Shown here: positions 7,063-9,298 of the stretch, piece after piece
Layout of the letters: the number at the start of each line of letters is the position of its first letter
How positions within the stretch are numbered: the stretch's first letter is position 1
Assembly: GCA_964618405.1 (NCBI GenBank)
Contig: CAZUAY010000158.1
Span: 1 to 9,298, forward strand
Direction: 5' to 3'
Length of the DNA: 9,298 bases
Origin: JBBQIY01 sp964618405
GTDB taxonomy: Bacteria; Verrucomicrobiota; Kiritimatiellia; RFP12; UBA3636
Notes under the pieces: model-generated
Database searches by the model: none
Told to the model about the DNA's origin: nothing
Seen by the model: only the letters and a program-made list of their open reading frames with translations
Position numbers and translations under genes: made by a program

Positions 7063-7071
7063 AACCCCGTG

Positions 7072-8319
7072 ATGAACATTGATCAAGGACTTTTAAAGTT
7101 GCGCGATGCAAGCGGAACCACCGTTCGAGTGGTCGTGGCTGGCGACGCCTGCCCCCAACTGTTTGAGGCGACGGCCGTTCCTGATATTTTGGCTGGCCGC
7201 GGGCCTGAGATCCTGCGAGCAGTCTCACCGTTTCTGGATGAAGCTGACCTGCGGATCATCCAGTGGGAGGCGGTGCTGAGCGATGCAGGGACGCCGATTG
7301 ACAAGAGCGGTCCGAACCTCAAAGTGCCGCCAGAATCCGCCGCGTTTGCAGTTCAGGGTCGATTTGACGTTGCACTTCTGGCCAACAATCACACGGGCGA
7401 TTACGGTCCGGAGGCCGCGACTGAGACGCGCGCTAACTTGGAGCGGCTTGGCATCGCGACGGTTGGAATAGGCGCCAACTTAGAAGAAGCTACTCGCCCC
7501 TTATCAATCGAACGTGCTGGGTTTCGCATCGGGATCGTCAACATCGCCGAAAACGAATACGGTCTTGCACAAGCGAAGCGTGCCGGTGGCGCGCCCCTGA
7601 ATCTGCCCGCCAACCTGCGTGCAATCCGTCGAGCGGTGCGCGAGAATGATCTCGCGCTGGTGTTCCTACACGGCGGCAACGAAGAAAATCCAGTCCCCAG
7701 TCCGCGCACGGTGGACACCTGCCGGGCATTTGTCGACGGTGGCGCTCATGCGGTGGTCTGCATCCATTCGCATTGCCCTCAAGGCCTCGAGGTCTACGCG
7801 GGTGCTCCGATCGTTTATTGTCCCGGCAACTTCTTTTTTCCGCGAGCCCCTTACAATCCGAAGTCTTTCTGGTGGAGCGGTTATCTGCCGAAATTCACGT
7901 TCGACCGCAAGGGCGCAACGGCTGTCGAGATTCTTCCCTATCGCTTCCGGCCGGATCCCTGGCGGATTGAGTGCTTCCCAGAAACGCAACAGACTGCTTT
8001 TTTACGCTACGTATCAGAGCTTTCGGCATTGATTGCCGACCCGGAGAAGGTGCAAAGCCTTTTTGAAGCTTGGTCGGCGAAGCGCAGCTACATTCCCAAA
8101 GCAATCTGTTCGGGCACCTGGCCCTGGCCGGAAGACCTTCAGAACTGCCAGCAGGTTAAGGAGGTGTTGACATTACGCAACCTTCTGACCTGTGAAGCGC
8201 ATCATGAGGTTTTAACCACGGTGATGCGCTTGGTTGAGGAATATCGACTGGAAGCTGCTCTGGCGGATTGGCCACGAATTGAAGCCCTGCAGTCCGCCGC
8301 TTTCCTAGCAACGGAATAA
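7072..8319 (+). CDS. CapA family protein (PGA_cap, metallophosphatase fold)
   Basis: This 415-residue protein belongs to the CapA/PgsA-like family, named from poly-gamma-glutamate capsule synthesis, with a calcineurin-like metallophosphatase fold. Family motifs in order are VVVAGDA (20-26, D25), IIQWEAVLSDAGTPIDKSGP (62-81, E66 replacing the usual NLE with QWE), LLANNHTGDYG (102-112, N106/H107), VFLHGGNEENPVPSP (197-211, H200), VCIHSHCPQG (229-238, H232/H234) and IVYCPGNFFF (247-256). These supply the likely metal-binding residues. Unlike capsule CapA there is no N-terminal membrane anchor or signal peptide, so it is probably cytosolic. About 155 residues after the core domain (261-415) match nothing I recognise. 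Its substrate is unknown and no capB/capC neighbour is present. The gene stands alone, divergent from obg and convergent with the methyltransferase, and is followed by a likely terminator. Confidence 0.87.
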   Translation: MNIDQGLLKLRDASGTTVRVVVAGDACPQLFEATAVPDILAGRGPEILRAVSPFLDEADLRIIQWEAVLSDAGTPIDKSGPNLKVPPESAAFAVQGRFDVALLANNHTGDYGPEAATETRANLERLGIATVGIGANLEEATRPLSIERAGFRIGIVNIAENEYGLAQAKRAGGAPLNLPANLRAIRRAVRENDLALVFLHGGNEENPVPSPRTVDTCRAFVDGGAHAVVCIHSHCPQGLEVYAGAPIVYCPGNFFFPRAPYNPKSFWWSGYLPKFTFDRKGATAVEILPYRFRPDPWRIECFPETQQTAFLRYVSELSALIADPEKVQSLFEAWSAKRSYIPKAICSGTWPWPEDLQNCQQVKEVLTLRNLLTCEAHHEVLTTVMRLVEEYRLEAALADWPRIEALQSAAFLATE

Positions 8320-8342
8320 GAAATGCGGTGGTGCTCTTTTTT
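8289..8342 (+). terminator. Probable intrinsic terminator overlapping the end of the capA-like gene
   Basis: CCGCCGCTTT (8294-8303) can pair with AAA (8321-8323) plus GCGGTGG (8325-8331), with one G-T pair and a one-base bulge. GCA (8289-8291) can also pair with TGC (8332-8334) beyond a two-base bulge. TCTTTTTT (8335-8342) follows directly. The capA stop codon (8317-8319) is in the 17-nt loop. The stem is imperfect, so confidence is moderate. No matching T-run serves the convergent methyltransferase gene. Confidence 0.5.
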
Positions 8343-8398
8343 GCCTTATGCTTCATTCGGAAGAAATAGCCCATGAGTCAGCAGAGAGATGCGCCGCG

Positions 8399-9097
8399 TT
8401 ATGACCGACGTCGGAAGATTCCTTCGTAGACCACAGGCGAGTTACGCACTCCCAACGAATTAGGCTTTTGGAGGTCGATCTCTTTTACGGGTTCGTCGGA
8501 TTCGAGAACAAAACCTGCCTCCTCCAATTCTTCGAGCAACTGTTTTTCAGTTAAAAAACATTGCGGTTCACCCGAAAATTGCGTGAAAATAAAAGGCTCG
8601 CCAGCAACGGATTCCGCAGTCGAGAGAAGTGTGTTTCTAGAGAAAGTGAAAACAAATAGCGTTGCATTGGGCCGTGCCACGCGCGCCGCCTCTCGGAGCG
8701 CTTGTCTAAATTCGGCGGTGGATCGAGCGAGATTCCAGACTCCGTGCGCGACAATAAAATCGAAGCTTTGATTCTCCGCTGGCAGCGTTTCCATCGGAGC
8801 CCGCTGAAGCTGAACGCGGTCGGTTAAGCCCAGATCTTGAGCACGTTTTTGTGTGGCATCAAGCATTGCCTGCGACAGGTCGACCCCCTGCACGTTCCAT
8901 CCCATCGCGGCAAGCGGAATGGCGTTGCACCCTGCACCGCAGCCGATATCGAGCAATCGATGACCGGTGCTTCTGTTAAACTCCTGTGTTGCGAATTGCA
9001 TGAGCCGATCATTCGGTTGTGTCGAGGCAAGTTTTGCGACAATTTGTGGAGAACTCCAGCGCGAAATTCCAGCAGAATCGGTAGCATCTTCTTTCAT
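8399..9097 (-). CDS. Class I SAM-dependent methyltransferase
   Basis: This 232-residue Rossmann-fold methyltransferase moves a methyl group from S-adenosylmethionine to an unidentified acceptor. Motif I is LLDIGCGAG (48-56), motif II is the acidic VQGVDLS (69-75, D73), and the adenine-contact region is RAPMETLP (99-106). Motif IV is FDFIVAHGVWNLARS (112-126), with the unusual HGVW in place of a common acidic or aromatic pattern. ALREAARVARPNATLFVFTF follows, as is usual in Methyltransf_11/25-type enzymes. The ATG at 9097 is chosen because GGAGG at 9105-9109 sits 7 bp upstream. The frame stays open for 41 more codons to an ATG at 9220, but that extension lacks an SD and resembles no domain. 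The acceptor could be a small molecule, lipid or protein. The gene lies between the capA-like gene (convergent, 79 bp apart) and the second repeat copy. Confidence 0.88.
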   Translation of the reverse strand: MKEDATDSAGISRWSSPQIVAKLASTQPNDRLMQFATQEFNRSTGHRLLDIGCGAGCNAIPLAAMGWNVQGVDLSQAMLDATQKRAQDLGLTDRVQLQRAPMETLPAENQSFDFIVAHGVWNLARSTAEFRQALREAARVARPNATLFVFTFSRNTLLSTAESVAGEPFIFTQFSGEPQCFLTEKQLLEELEEAGFVLESDEPVKEIDLQKPNSLGVRNSPVVYEGIFRRRS

Positions 9098-9104
9098 TAA
9101 AATT

Positions 9105-9109
9105 CCTCC
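9105..9109 (-). promoter_or_regulatory. Strong SD site deciding the methyltransferase start
   Basis: GGAGG on the minus strand is 7 bp from the ATG at 9097. It makes this start much better supported than the in-frame ATG at 9220. Confidence 0.75.
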
Positions 9110-9187
9110 GCAAAGAATCCCTGCAATCGTGCATTCGATTTTGGGAGACCATCGTTGATCTCCGGAAGGGACTCTAAGACCAGAGTT

Positions 9188-9196
9188 ACCATAGCA
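9188..9196 (-). promoter_or_regulatory. Candidate extended -10 promoter for the methyltransferase
   Basis: TGCTATGGT on the minus strand fits an extended -10 element (TGnTATnnT). No convincing -35 box accompanies it. It would give a leader of about 85 nt and lies next to the end of the repeat copy at 9232. Confidence 0.25.
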
Positions 9197-9231
9197 AATA
9201 AGTGCTGGATCTGGAAACATTAAAATCTGTA

Positions 9232-9298
9232 ATCGGTCAGTGGCCGGGGGGCAAGTATGTGGGTGATGGGGTTTGGGGTTTAAACACAGAGAGTTTGA
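9232..9298. repeat. MITE-like palindromic repeat, copy B (truncated by window end)
   Basis: Starting with ATCGGTCAG (9232-9240), this sequence is the inverted equivalent of 6866-6931. The outer nine bases are identical, the next five diverge, and the last 47 bases differ at only three positions by hand alignment, with one extra G in the first G-run. Differences are single substitutions that keep all four G-tracts. The other half of the element would lie beyond the window. Confidence 0.75.

Larger units (their letters stand above)
6742..7071. other. 330-bp divergent intergenic region between obg and the capA-like gene
   Basis: No convincing gene lies here. An open frame of 143 codons runs through it on the + strand, but it is mostly antisense to obg and resembles nothing. 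The region holds a candidate obg promoter (6752-6779), a 135-bp palindromic repeat (6797-6931), an A+T-rich stretch with a candidate capA promoter (6973-7002), and two overlapping small hairpins (7023-7051) just before the capA ribosome binding site. Confidence 0.7.

Noticed and set aside
6641..7072. 143-codon + strand open frame spanning the obg start and the intergenic region
   Set aside because: The first part is antisense to obg and the rest crosses the palindromic element; it resembles no protein and has no SD.
9098..9220. 41-codon N-terminal extension of the methyltransferase to an ATG at 9220
   Set aside because: The ATG at 9097 has GGAGG 7 bp upstream; the extension has no SD and no family-like sequence.
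6797..9298. Classical composite transposon
   Set aside because: Neither repeat copy can encode a transposase (copy A is 135 bp; copy B is truncated), and no transposase is present between them; only a MITE-like or recombination-based interpretation remains.

Overview
The window is chromosomal DNA from a bacterium of moderate G+C. The best guess is the PVC group (Verrucomicrobiota, Kiritimatiellota or a relative). This rests on the four-cysteine MTEWNLRSRSH protein at 3440-4114, which resembles proteins I associate with those phyla, and on the weak Shine-Dalgarno (SD) sites of most genes. The lineage call is inference. No rRNA, tRNA, CRISPR array, transposase or integrase was seen.

Layout. 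On the + strand, 173-1099 encodes an AEC-family membrane transporter and 1135-1899 a TIM-barrel sugar-phosphate isomerase/epimerase. Facing them on the - strand is a tight run read right to left: the ribosome-assembly GTPase Obg (5494-6741), homoserine dehydrogenase (4117-5415), a small cysteine-motif protein (3440-4114) and an N-acyl-D-amino-acid deacylase (1908-3440). The last three are separated by 2 bp and by a 1-bp stop/start overlap, so they are probably translated from one mRNA. The run joins an essential GTPase, threonine/methionine precursor synthesis, a protein of unknown job and a D-amino-acid salvage enzyme.

The right part is different. A 330-bp region between the divergent obg and capA-like genes holds a 135-bp imperfect palindrome (6797-6931) with 19-bp terminal inverted repeats. 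It looks like a MITE or a dispersed palindromic repeat. Between it and the window end lie a CapA-family (PGA_cap) metallophosphatase-fold protein (7072-8319, +) and a class I SAM-dependent methyltransferase (8399-9097, -). The last 67 bases (9232-9298) are a second copy of the same repeat in opposite orientation, cut off by the window edge. The capA-like and methyltransferase genes are therefore bracketed by inverted repeat copies. Both have strong SD sites, unlike most of the flanking genes.

The main thing worth following up is this repeat family: its ends, its conserved four G-tracts (possible G-quadruplex) and its placement around a two-gene segment. The protein-coding genes are otherwise mostly recognisable families.
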